NCBI GenBank assembly: GCA_018334735.1
Contig: JAGXLK010000010.1
Coordinates: forward strand, 1 to 13,647
DNA length: 13,647 bases
Source: Planctomycetota bacterium
GTDB taxonomy: Bacteria; Planctomycetota; Brocadiia; SM23-32
Reading direction: 5' to 3'
Shown: in pieces, positions 8,101 through 13,647 of the stretch
Layout of the letters: each line of letters opens with the position of its first letter
Numbering within the stretch: position 1 is the stretch's first letter
Position numbers and translations under genes: made by a program
Notes under the pieces: generated by a model
Told to the model about the DNA's origin: nothing
The model's database searches: none
The model's input: the letters and a program-made list of their open reading frames with translations, nothing else

Positions 8101-9743
8101 CGCAACGAGCCGTTCTCCTGTTCTCGCTTTCCGATGGTGGCCCGAGAGAACGGCAGGGGAACGGGGCTATGAGGGCCGGGATCCTTCACGCTGAGTCGAC
8201 AGAAAGGGGACTGGACGTTTTCTTTGGTAAACCTCCGTCTCGTCCTGGCATCTTTCAAACCGGCCAGGCCGGCTGAGCTGAATTCCATCAAAAGCCCGCC
8301 CGCCGCGAATTGCAGCGTATCTTCAGGGCCCGGCACGAAGGACAACTGCAGGTTCTGGACATAAGGCAGGGCTCCGCCTGCCGATGGTTTGACGAGAAAA
8401 CGTAGCTGCACGTGATCCTGTCCTTCCCCGGCGGTTTTTATTGCGGACAGATTGCCTTTCGGGGGAAGAGGTTTCCAGTTTTTCTTCTTTTCGGTGCGAT
8501 ACTGGGACGTGATCTTTCCTCCCCGGGACAGGAAAGAACCCTCCAGGTGCCCCCATTTTTCGACATCCAGGGGGCGGATGGGCGAAGACACGATTTCTCC
8601 GAAGGTCGGCTTTTCCTTTCGGACGGGGTCGCCGCCCGAACCTTCAGGAGTGAAATCTTCAGCCGGAGTGAGCAGGAGTTTGTCGAGTTGAGCGCCGCCG
8701 TGGTAACCATCGAAGACCCAGGTATGCACACCGGCATCCAGCTGGTAGGTCGGGCCTTTAACCCACACCCAGCCCTGGCTGACTCCTTTGTGGTCGGCCA
8801 CGAATTTTCCTTTTTTGCCTTTCATATGTTCGGTGTGGTTCCAGAAACCTTTGTGCGGGAAGCTGGCTCGTTCCCAGGCCCGGTACTTGCCGGCTTTTTT
8901 AAGGGTGAACTGCAGTTCCATGGCATTTACGTAATGGACGTAAGCGCCGGCTGAGGCATTTTTTTTGGATCCGAGAGAGTGCCCCGCTTTGAGATCCAGG
9001 TCGGTCGCTTCTTCGGTTTCCATCCAGACGTTTCCGTTTTTGTCCGGGAGAAAATGACTTTTTTGCCGCACATAACTACCGTATGTTTCCAGGACGTTGC
9101 TGTGGGCAATGCCCACCTGGAGAGTGGCAGTGACCGGCAGGCGGCCGGCAGGGTTGTCTGTCCGCGTAATGGTCAGACTCCGGACAGCAAATTTTTTGTT
9201 TTTGCGCGGTGGATTTATGCGGAGATCGTGCCCGTTGCAACGATCCTGGAAATATGGGAAGGGGAGCGGGGCCTCGGCTTTCTTCCATGTGCCGGCATTT
9301 TTCAGTTCAATTTTGAGAGCGGGCCGCCAGGTTCCCGGGGGCACATTCTGGTTGAGACGGTAGCGTCGATCAAAGGAATCGTAGACGAGCGAGAAACGGC
9401 CCGTCCCGCCATCGAAATACTCCACTTCGGCCGTGAGCGCTTTCTCGCCGGCCCATCTGGCAAATTGTGCCTGGTTTACGTTGAAGTAGAAATAGGCCCC
9501 GTGCCCGGAACGGTTTCTGCGCGTTACCCAACCGTACCGGCCGGCTCGTTTAACGCGTTCGAGTTTACCTTCCCCGGTTTCCTGGGCGGGTTTAATGCCG
9601 TTGTCTTGCAGTTTTTCTGCGAGCGAAGCGCTGATCGTGTTTCCCCTGTAACTTTTCTCTGGTGGGTCTGCCTGAACCGGCCGGGGGGTCGTTAAGAGAG
9701 CTGCGAGGAGGGTGGTGACGAAAAGGGTTCGATACAGGTGCAT
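5154..9743 (-). CDS. Large secreted multidomain glycoside-hydrolase-like protein (DUF6259-like core)
   Basis: This 1529-residue exported protein probably binds and cleaves polysaccharide. A Sec signal peptide spans 1-25 (hydrophobic core FVTTLLAALL, likely cleavage after PVQA). A beta-sandwich at about 70-197 contains the EVEYFDGGTGRFSLVYDS segment typical of carbohydrate-binding-like domains. A second binding-like domain lies at about 238-360, and a further beta domain at about 380-470. A beta-rich stretch (480-720) leads into a TIM-barrel-like core (about 720-1050) containing CDGMYYDQI (892-900) and SGELCS (945-950). D893, D898 and E947 are candidate catalytic residues by position at strand ends. 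NEW3-like beta domains follow (about 1155-1350). A CBM4/9-like C-terminus (about 1353-1529) starts at NPSFEWD and ends WVDNIRF. The ATG is preceded by AAAGGAAAA. It is the last gene of the operon, 62 nt after the displaced pseudopilin stop. Exact family and substrate are not determined. Confidence 0.8.
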   Translation of the reverse strand: MHLYRTLFVTTLLAALLTTPRPVQADPPEKSYRGNTISASLAEKLQDNGIKPAQETGEGKLERVKRAGRYGWVTRRNRSGHGAYFYFNVNQAQFARWAGEKALTAEVEYFDGGTGRFSLVYDSFDRRYRLNQNVPPGTWRPALKIELKNAGTWKKAEAPLPFPYFQDRCNGHDLRINPPRKNKKFAVRSLTITRTDNPAGRLPVTATLQVGIAHSNVLETYGSYVRQKSHFLPDKNGNVWMETEEATDLDLKAGHSLGSKKNASAGAYVHYVNAMELQFTLKKAGKYRAWERASFPHKGFWNHTEHMKGKKGKFVADHKGVSQGWVWVKGPTYQLDAGVHTWVFDGYHGGAQLDKLLLTPAEDFTPEGSGGDPVRKEKPTFGEIVSSPIRPLDVEKWGHLEGSFLSRGGKITSQYRTEKKKNWKPLPPKGNLSAIKTAGEGQDHVQLRFLVKPSAGGALPYVQNLQLSFVPGPEDTLQFAAGGLLMEFSSAGLAGLKDARTRRRFTKENVQSPFCRLSVKDPGPHSPVPLPFSRATIGKREQENGSLRILYNFPHNIRVTFRADAEKDGTCSWSVAIQNDGRKEVCAVGFPIINGLRAGQDYTDDTLVWPRDWGQIWRNPVECNVAGSLGPMLRFADLYDDEGGIYLANSDPQIHHTSYSFPNHDATSLRAAWTRYVTIGPGENFEGLEIRLAAHPGDWHKAADFYRKWAFHNLGKPDIPAWTRECHGWGTLDSNSFPWEGLQLYDAFRKSQEMGMGRYIAGNRIQLDGPIEYVGLMHGLCPLWATEEQLAQQCEDIREHGGHLNTYFNWYRFSPARVAYKRLSGLIPRSWTPEEITYPDVEWYKKNTIRGYTGGGHRMTDIHQEVPMCPGSKGWREWQLQWLRRYVYKYKCDGMYYDQIMKAPGTCRWHDHKHENVGDFRRASLQTLRQMNEEMRRHDPHFALSGELCSGVMGQEIQFHMVSAVMNRTEVFRYTFPDYLVLDGKWNGGTKDWLGGEDRYHHIFMTGCRFEQVPNNDFGKQLLALRRKTGQILYRAQYRDTVGITIRDPEGNEIPNPPRTREKGREIAPVGGLQAKLLRYAKASNRALIVNVTNKENKDGTIHVDTTGIGQVKAAWLFTLGGDFTRLEGSSQNGKYVFPATHARLATAILVNNLDPLVNVEMPVPHVAGAQARAEVTLLNLNKKELRGELEWRLPTGWKKPRPVSFGPIKSGNTKTVQTGFDIPPETPQGRPDIFLSVIHDRMEKIPQQKYVPVTIVDPLRVYVRESRGWDLIARVENRSDRKELEGQLQVQAPDGLFRKTTGDFKVAPRGTAEITFPFDPEARTNVHEPVDIAVTGKTENHRHQRLFRVLPTVPNPSFEWDSAGDGRPDYWFGSTGAYGGCSPLWKKIHIDERFSTDGKRCVRIDPNPDDKGIAIYNLVGRFPGPGHYRFCVDVRGGGAGKAMINFMGPVKPRRLKLPTGNKNAVDLEDDETGTEIEDLEIDALTKTWRTVEADWETREQPGARFYVQIFNKTDTPLWVDNIRFKYIP

Positions 9744-9805
9744 GGCATCACTTTTCCTTTTGTGGCATGGTTGAGAGAAGTGTCAGTGGGGGGAGCGGCA
9801 CTGAA

Positions 9806-9991
9806 TCACCGGCATTGTTCTTCAAGCCAGGTGTAGATGTTTCCGGCGTAATAGGTTGTATCCCTGGTCTTGGCATAACCCGGATCGGAGACACCCTGAA
9901 TTGAGCCGTCATAGAATCCCACGTTATAGAATCCGTCGTCATGGTTTGAGCGATCAGCGCCTCCGCCCCATGCGAAATTATCTTCCGGCAA
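9806..9991 (-). pseudogene. Frame-displaced C-terminus of the upstream pseudopilin
   Basis: This stretch encodes about 60 residues in the frame shifted by one base from the pseudopilin. It contains NHDDGFYNVGFYDGS, a good match to the H-X9-DG style end of PVC pseudopilins (here H-X10-DG), and ends YTWLEEQCR at a TGA. It has no ATG or Shine-Dalgarno of its own. The frame is closed upstream by a TGA a few codons before, so it is best read as the severed end of the preceding gene. Removing one base between about 9985 and 10003 would rejoin the two as a protein of about 331 residues, for instance giving [14 protein letters not shown] across the join. The cause may be a real mutation or a sequencing or assembly error. 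Confidence 0.7.
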
Positions 9992-10802
9992 GATGTTCCA
10001 TCAATCTGGAATCGCCGTAGCGCAAAGTGCTGGAGGGGGCCGGCCAGCACCGGGGTGACCACGTACAGCTCTCGAAATTATGGATAAAACGCGCGCCCCC
10101 ATTGTGATATACTAAATTGCCCCCGTCCTGGTGGGCCCAGCGCATCTGGTTCCAGCCCCCGGATTTCTCGTAAACGGTCAAGGGCTGAACGCCGCTCAGT
10201 CGATAGCCGGCGGCATCATGGAACAGAGGCCACATGCTTCGCGAGTCTCGTTTCGAATAGCTGTCCATCGCGCGGTCGGCGTACGTGGGGCCGGAGCCGC
10301 ACCCAGCGCACGAGCGGCAGCTGTTATAGAGATAACCGTAGTGGACGTTGCCGTTGGTGGATGGTTCGGTATCCATGGAAGGACATGCGACCTGTCCCAG
10401 TTTCAGCATGTCTAGCTCTACCAGCAAAATATACCAGGCTGTGCTATAAAGCGGCTCGGGAAACCACATCGTGTTGGCGTCGTCGCGAACCTTGCAGTTG
10501 GTCTTGCTCCGATAAGGATTGGTGTTGATGCTTGGATCGGTTCCCCAAACCCCCGGCTGCGGAAGATGATTATCCCAATCGATTCCGTAAAGATGCGCGA
10601 CCGAGTATTGCTGGTGGAGATTGTTGAGACAGGTGCTGCGACGAGCGGCTTCACGAGCCCTGTCCAATGCGGGCATGAGCATAGCGGCGAGGATGGCAAT
10701 AATGGCGATAACCACCAGGAGTTCGATCAGGGTGAACGCCAACCGATCCGCCCTTCTGGTGGGAAACACGCGCACAAGTAGGGCAGCAGCAGTTTTTTTC
10801 AT
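9978..10802 (-). CDS. Type II secretion/type IV pilin-like pseudopilin, frame interrupted near the C-terminus
   Basis: This is a prepilin-type protein of the kind multiplied in PVC bacteria. Numbering from the ATG at 10802, a 22-residue leader rich in Lys/Arg ends RADRLA. The prepilin peptidase site A|FTLIE follows, with the conserved Glu5 at residue 27. The hydrophobic helix spans about 23-46 and is followed by the usual [13 protein letters not shown] and CLNNL segments. An H-X9-NG motif (H224 to G235) stands where H-X9-DG is typical. A GTG at 10817 would extend the protein by five residues, but the GGAAGAG just upstream of the ATG favours the ATG. The frame ends early at a TAA (9978-9980), and the rest of the protein continues in another frame. 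It lies 21 nt after the TPR-like gene and upstream of the secreted hydrolase, a pairing that suggests a role in surface display or secretion. That role is an inference. Confidence 0.85.
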   Translation of the reverse strand: MKKTAAALLVRVFPTRRADRLAFTLIELLVVIAIIAILAAMLMPALDRAREAARRSTCLNNLHQQYSVAHLYGIDWDNHLPQPGVWGTDPSINTNPYRSKTNCKVRDDANTMWFPEPLYSTAWYILLVELDMLKLGQVACPSMDTEPSTNGNVHYGYLYNSCRSCAGCGSGPTYADRAMDSYSKRDSRSMWPLFHDAAGYRLSGVQPLTVYEKSGGWNQMRWAHQDGGNLVYHNGGARFIHNFESCTWSPRCWPAPSSTLRYGDSRLMEHLAGR

Positions 10803-10806
10803 TTTG

Positions 10807-10813
10807 CTCTTCC
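10807..10813 (-). promoter_or_regulatory. Ribosome binding site that decides the pseudopilin start
   Basis: GGAAGAG lies 4 nt upstream of the ATG at 10800-10802. The alternative GTG at 10815-10817 lies immediately upstream of this site, so the Shine-Dalgarno can only serve the ATG. Confidence 0.6.
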
Positions 10814-10823
10814 ACACAGGCCA

Positions 10824-11255
10824 TTATTGGTTCGCTTCTTCGTCCTCTTTCTCCTCCGAAGTTCCGGGCAGGTGGCGTCCGGGAAGTTTTTCGCTCAGTT
10901 TTTCCAGTTCGGCATCGTTGCTGGCTTTGAGGTGTGCGACGTACGCTGAGGATATTTGTTCGGCTTCTTCAGCGTTTGCAGCGAGTTTTCCCAGTTCTTC
11001 CTCGGTGGGTTTTTCGTCCAGTACCACTTTTGCCCGCAGGAATAACGGGGTGTTGCCATTTTCTATGGCCCGCGAGGCAATTTTTCTCACATCTTCCTCG
11101 GCTTCCGTCCGGGCGAAAAACTCCAGAGCGTCATCGTAATGCTCGGCTTCCATGAACTGCCGTCCCATTTCGTGCAGATCTTCATCGGATGATTTCTCAC
11201 CGAACAATACTTTGCGCTTTTTGTGGAAACCAGTTAGCTCGTCTGATTTTGCCAT
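10824..11255 (-). CDS. Small acidic helical protein with a TPR-like motif, unknown function
   Basis: A 143-residue protein that I cannot assign to a named family. It has no signal peptide or membrane segment, so it is probably cytoplasmic. It appears all-helical. Residues 24-52 (EDLHEMGRQFMEAEHYDDAL and onward) match the spacing of a tetratricopeptide repeat, and more amphipathic helices follow up to about 122. The tail (about 131-143) is low-complexity and acidic. The N-terminus is basic (FHKKRKVLFGEK). The ATG is preceded by TGAGGT with 7 nt spacing and lies about 29 nt below the predicted transcription start of a strong promoter. It is first in the apparent operon with the pseudopilin (21-nt gap) and the secreted hydrolase. 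A protein-protein adaptor role is possible, based on the TPR-like motif only. Confidence 0.8.
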   Translation of the reverse strand: MAKSDELTGFHKKRKVLFGEKSSDEDLHEMGRQFMEAEHYDDALEFFARTEAEEDVRKIASRAIENGNTPLFLRAKVVLDEKPTEEELGKLAANAEEAEQISSAYVAHLKASNDAELEKLSEKLPGRHLPGTSEEKEDEEANQ

Positions 11256-11290
11256 TGGTTGACCTCATTTGAAACGAATCCCTCATACGG

Positions 11291-11320
11291 ATTATAAAAG
11301 CAGGTTGAGCGGGGCGTCAA
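11291..11320 (-). promoter_or_regulatory. Near-consensus sigma-70 promoter for the three-gene operon
   Basis: On the minus strand a -35 TTGACG (11315-11320) is followed by an 18-nt spacer and a perfect -10 TATAAT (11291-11296). A transcript starting near 11284 would have a leader of about 29 nt before the ATG at 11255. It is the best promoter match I noticed in the window. Confidence 0.75.
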
Positions 11321-11342
11321 GACGCCCTGCACGTTAACGTGC
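11312..11342. promoter_or_regulatory. Two adjacent inverted repeats over and upstream of the -35 element
   Basis: GGGCGTC-AA-GACGCCC (11312-11327) has perfect 7-nt arms and covers the -35 hexamer. GCACGTTAACGTGC (11329-11342) is a perfect 14-nt palindrome one base further upstream. The placement is what an operator pair would show: one repressor-like site over the promoter and one site behind it. A dispersed palindromic repeat is the alternative, since short GGGCGTC/GACGCCC elements are common between genes in such genomes. Confidence 0.4.
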
Positions 11343-11369
11343 GTTACTCTCAACCATTCAGGCCGGTGT

Positions 11370-11612
11370 GTCATTGCGAGTTCGCCGTAGTATGTATGTT
11401 TAGCGTACATTACATCAGCCATACAAAGCTTACATGTCATTGCGAGGTGACCCGTGTAGCGGGGCACCGCGGCAATCCGGAAGTGCCCCGTAGTCCCGCA
11501 TCGCACGACGAAGGCGGATCGCTGTTGGGCCAATAAAACGACGAGATTGCTTCGCCCATATTACGATGGGCTCGCAATGACCTGTGAAGCTGGACTTCTG
11601 GCTGAACAGGTA
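11370..11612. repeat. Long palindromic dispersed repeat, copy 2, with an extra half-arm
   Basis: The body at 11390-11612 aligns throughout with copy 1. It has the same TAGCGTACATTACATCA head, outer arms GTCATTGCGAG (11436-11446) and CTCGCAATGAC (11571-11581), the TTGGGCCAATAAAACGACGA core and a CCTGT/ACAGG tail. It is longer by about 41 nt between the inner left arm and the core, and the longer part supplies GTGCCCC pairing with GGGGCAC (11461-11467/11483-11489). A further single arm GTCATTGCGAG sits just before it at 11370-11380. The element fills the space between the divergent operon and the FAD oxidoreductase gene, ending 42 nt before that gene's ATG. Nothing else is recognised in 11343-11369 or 11613-11644. 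Confidence 0.85.
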
Positions 11613-11644
11613 GAGAGCGTGTTACTGAAAACCGTCCTGCGTGT

Positions 11645-11648
11645 GGAG
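11645..11648 (+). promoter_or_regulatory. Ribosome binding site for the FAD oxidoreductase
   Basis: GGAG lies 6 nt upstream of the ATG at 11655, which fixes the start of a gene otherwise lacking an end in this window. Confidence 0.55.
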
Positions 11649-11654
11649 AAAATA

Positions 11655-13647
11655 ATGAAAACAGATGCTGCTGCAGACCACCGACCTGCTGGCAAACGGC
11701 CCCGTGTCGTGGCGAGCAACCGAAGTTTCCCCATGGAAAGAACGGTCGATGTCGCTGTTGCCGGCGGGAGCATACGGGCAGTAGCTGCGGCTCTCGAAGC
11801 GGCTGAGAACGGTGCATCAGTCTTCCTGGCCGCTCCGCGACTCTTTCTCGGGGAGGAAACCTGCGGAACGCTCCGTCTCTGGAAGGAGAAGGCTGAAATT
11901 ACCCCCGGACCGCTGGTAGAGAAGATTTTCGATGAGTCGGCTCTCACCACTCCTCTGAAAGTCAAAAAAGTCCTGGCCGAAGCCCTGGTCTCGGCCGGCG
12001 TTGATTTTGTGCTCGGTTGTCTGCCGTGTCGGATCCAGTTGACGGAGGAGGGGGCCGTCGCCGGAATGATTCTGGCCGATCGCGCCGGACGCCAGGCTGT
12101 CGCGGCGAAGGCTGTGATTGATGCTACGCGACACGCTGCACTTGCCCGCAGCGCCGGCGTCGAACTGAGAACCCGCGGAAACGATAAACTCAGCGCTCGG
12201 AAGGTGGTGTTGGGTGGGAGTGAACAATCGGACGTCGCCCCGGACCATGATTTCCCATCGGAGCTGCAGATCAATGGTGAGCACGTCCAGTATCACCGGT
12301 ACGACCTGGCGTTCACGCGGCCGGAAGGTTCGGAAGATTCCTGGCAGGAAATTGATCAGCTCGCCCGCGATATGACGTATCGCCCGGGACAGCTGAGATC
12401 GGGCGAGTCGCTGCTGTATGTCCCGCCGTTTCGGATTAACGGTCGTGTGCGCGGTGGCGGTGATTACGACTTTGAATCGGACGATCTTGGGCCGTTCCGC
12501 CCCCCGCACCCCGAAGGTTTTTACGTGCTGGGTCCCTGTGCCGATTTGCCGGAACCAAACGCTGCAAGGCTCTTTGAACCGACCGTGGCCGAGATACTGG
12601 GCCGACGTGTGGGGCGGGGATCGGCCACCCATGCCCGGGCAAGCGAAAGGGGGGCGTTGCACGCCGGCGGTCCGGAAAAGGAAGAAAGTGAAGTTCCCGG
12701 GGATTTGTCCGAATCTTTGAACGGTTTCCGACCTGTCGGAAAGCCGGAGCGTGCCATACTCAGCGGGGCTGGTTCGCTCCCAATTCTGGATGAAGCAGAA
12801 GTGGTCGTAGTCGGGGGCGGGACAGCGGGAGCGGCTGCGGCCATCGGCGCTTTGCGGGCCGGAAGCGACGTGCTGGTGTTGGAATATCAGGAAGAACCTG
12901 GCGGCCTGGGTACCGTGGGGCTCATCGGGCGAGCGTACCACGGGCTCGATATCGGGCTGGCCGAAGAAGTACCTTTCCCCGGCCCGGAATGTAACGTCGA
13001 GGATAAGGCCGAGTGGCTTCGCCGTGAAATTCGGGATGGAGGCGGGCGACTCTGGACACGGGTGCTGGCGTTCGGTGCCTGGATGGATGCAAATCGTATT
13101 ACCGGCGTGGCCGTGGCAACTCCGCGAGGCTGCGGCGTTGTGATGGCCGACTGCGTGATCGATGCGACAGGAAACGCCGACATTGCCGCCGCCGCAGGGG
13201 CCGAAACGATGTTCGGCGACGCGTCCGGTGACATTGCCATGCAGGGTGCCGGTCTGGCCCTCCGTCCCCCCGGCAGAGATTATGTCAATACCGACTATTT
13301 GCTCGTGGACGAATCCGACGTCATGGATGTAACCCGGGCAATGATCGGCCGGGTGACGGCGCTGGAGATGGACGAGGATTATGACCTGATTCCGATGTTG
13401 CAAACCCGGGAACGCCGCCGGCTTGTCGGAGAACACGTAATGTCATATCTCGATCAGATCGCGGGGCGGACATATCCGGATTCCATTGTGCTTTCCGAGA
13501 GCGACTACGATTCCCACGGTTACCCGTCGCTGGATTTCTTCGCGCTGCTGCCTCATACCGCAGAAACCCGCTCCGCAAACCATCCGGCGCCTGGGGGGAA
13601 AGCTTATACTCCGTACCGATGTCTTCTCCCGCGCGGTCTCGACAACC
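11655..13647 (+). CDS. Tandem FAD-dependent oxidoreductase (FAD_oxidored-like), 3' end cut by the window
   Basis: 664 codons are open from the ATG to the window edge with no stop. The protein contains two copies of the same flavoprotein fold. The first module starts VDVAVAGGSIRAVAAAL (31-47) and includes VIDATRHAALARSAG (154-168). The second starts VVVVGGGTAGAAAAIGALRAG (from 383) with the E-x-x-x-x-P-GGLGT loop (411-420), and has VIDATGNADIAAAAGAE (501-517) and the QTRERRRLVGEH segment (583-594). The second has a normal dinucleotide-binding GxGxxG. The first is degenerate, with GGSIRA in place of GxGxxG and ATR in place of ATG. No signal peptide is evident, so it is probably cytoplasmic. The family occurs in PVC genomes, often near carbohydrate-degradation genes and sometimes labelled xanthan lyase. 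The substrate is unknown. Confidence 0.85.
   Translation, partial: MKTDAAADHRPAGKRPRVVASNRSFPMERTVDVAVAGGSIRAVAAALEAAENGASVFLAAPRLFLGEETCGTLRLWKEKAEITPGPLVEKIFDESALTTPLKVKKVLAEALVSAGVDFVLGCLPCRIQLTEEGAVAGMILADRAGRQAVAAKAVIDATRHAALARSAGVELRTRGNDKLSARKVVLGGSEQSDVAPDHDFPSELQINGEHVQYHRYDLAFTRPEGSEDSWQEIDQLARDMTYRPGQLRSGESLLYVPPFRINGRVRGGGDYDFESDDLGPFRPPHPEGFYVLGPCADLPEPNAARLFEPTVAEILGRRVGRGSATHARASERGALHAGGPEKEESEVPGDLSESLNGFRPVGKPERAILSGAGSLPILDEAEVVVVGGGTAGAAAAIGALRAGSDVLVLEYQEEPGGLGTVGLIGRAYHGLDIGLAEEVPFPGPECNVEDKAEWLRREIRDGGGRLWTRVLAFGAWMDANRITGVAVATPRGCGVVMADCVIDATGNADIAAAAGAETMFGDASGDIAMQGAGLALRPPGRDYVNTDYLLVDESDVMDVTRAMIGRVTALEMDEDYDLIPMLQTRERRRLVGEHVMSYLDQIAGRTYPDSIVLSESDYDSHGYPSLDFFALLPHTAETRSANHPAPGGKAYTPYRCLLPRGLDN

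Noticed and set aside
7335..8276. 313-codon plus-strand open frame
   Set aside because: Antisense to the core of the large secreted protein, with no independent protein features.
10803..10817. GTG start for the pseudopilin at 10817
   Set aside because: The GGAAGAG Shine-Dalgarno lies inside this extension and is well placed for the ATG at 10802.
11234..11817. Small open frames on both strands between the TPR-like gene and the FAD oxidoreductase
   Set aside because: They are translations of copy 2 of the palindromic repeat (e.g. HLAMTCKL, CHCEVTRVAGHRGN) or antisense to the start of the FAD oxidoreductase.
11817..13436. 539-codon open frame on the minus strand
   Set aside because: It is antisense to the FAD oxidoreductase frame, which shows clear flavin-binding motifs throughout. 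The antisense translation has no recognisable domain, and its openness follows from GC-biased codon use on the other strand.

Overview
The window looks like a chromosomal segment of a PVC-type or allied environmental bacterium (Planctomycetota, Verrucomicrobiota including Kiritimatiellae, Lentisphaerota, or Hydrogenedentota), probably from a metagenome assembly. The clues are a pseudopilin with an [23 protein letters not shown] N-terminus and H-X9-DG-like motifs, a very large secreted multidomain hydrolase-like protein, a two-module FAD oxidoreductase, and gene-poor gaps filled with palindromic repeats. The phylum is inferred from protein style and is not proven.

Layout. Positions 1-322, downstream of uvrA, carry no gene but hold three related hairpins, two of them in a 42-nt direct repeat (39/42 identical). 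Positions 323-4517 (minus strand) hold der (ribosome-assembly GTPase) followed by uvrA (excision-repair ATPase). They overlap by 11 nt and are probably translationally coupled. Positions 4518-5153 are a gene-free gap with a nested hairpin element, copy 1 of a long palindromic repeat and a plus-strand terminator-like hairpin. Positions 5154-11255 (minus strand) look like a three-gene operon: a small TPR-like protein, a pseudopilin and a 1529-residue secreted glycoside-hydrolase-like protein. A near-consensus sigma-70 promoter lies at 11291-11320. The pseudopilin reading frame is broken about 60 codons before its natural end. Positions 11256-11654 hold that promoter with two inverted repeats, then copy 2 of the long repeat. 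From 11655 to the window edge (plus strand) runs a 5' partial gene for a tandem FAD-dependent oxidoreductase. It has no stop codon in the window, so a long antisense frame (11817-13436) could be mistaken for the gene.

Function. der and uvrA are housekeeping genes. The minus-strand operon looks like an accessory unit for breaking down extracellular polysaccharide: a Sec-exported enzyme with several carbohydrate-binding-like domains, encoded with a pseudopilin of the kind that is greatly multiplied in these phyla. The divergent FAD oxidoreductase belongs to a family often found in the same kind of genomic setting. The substrate, and whether pseudopilin and enzyme cooperate, cannot be read from the sequence. 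No CRISPR array, tRNA, rRNA, transposase or prophage gene was seen.
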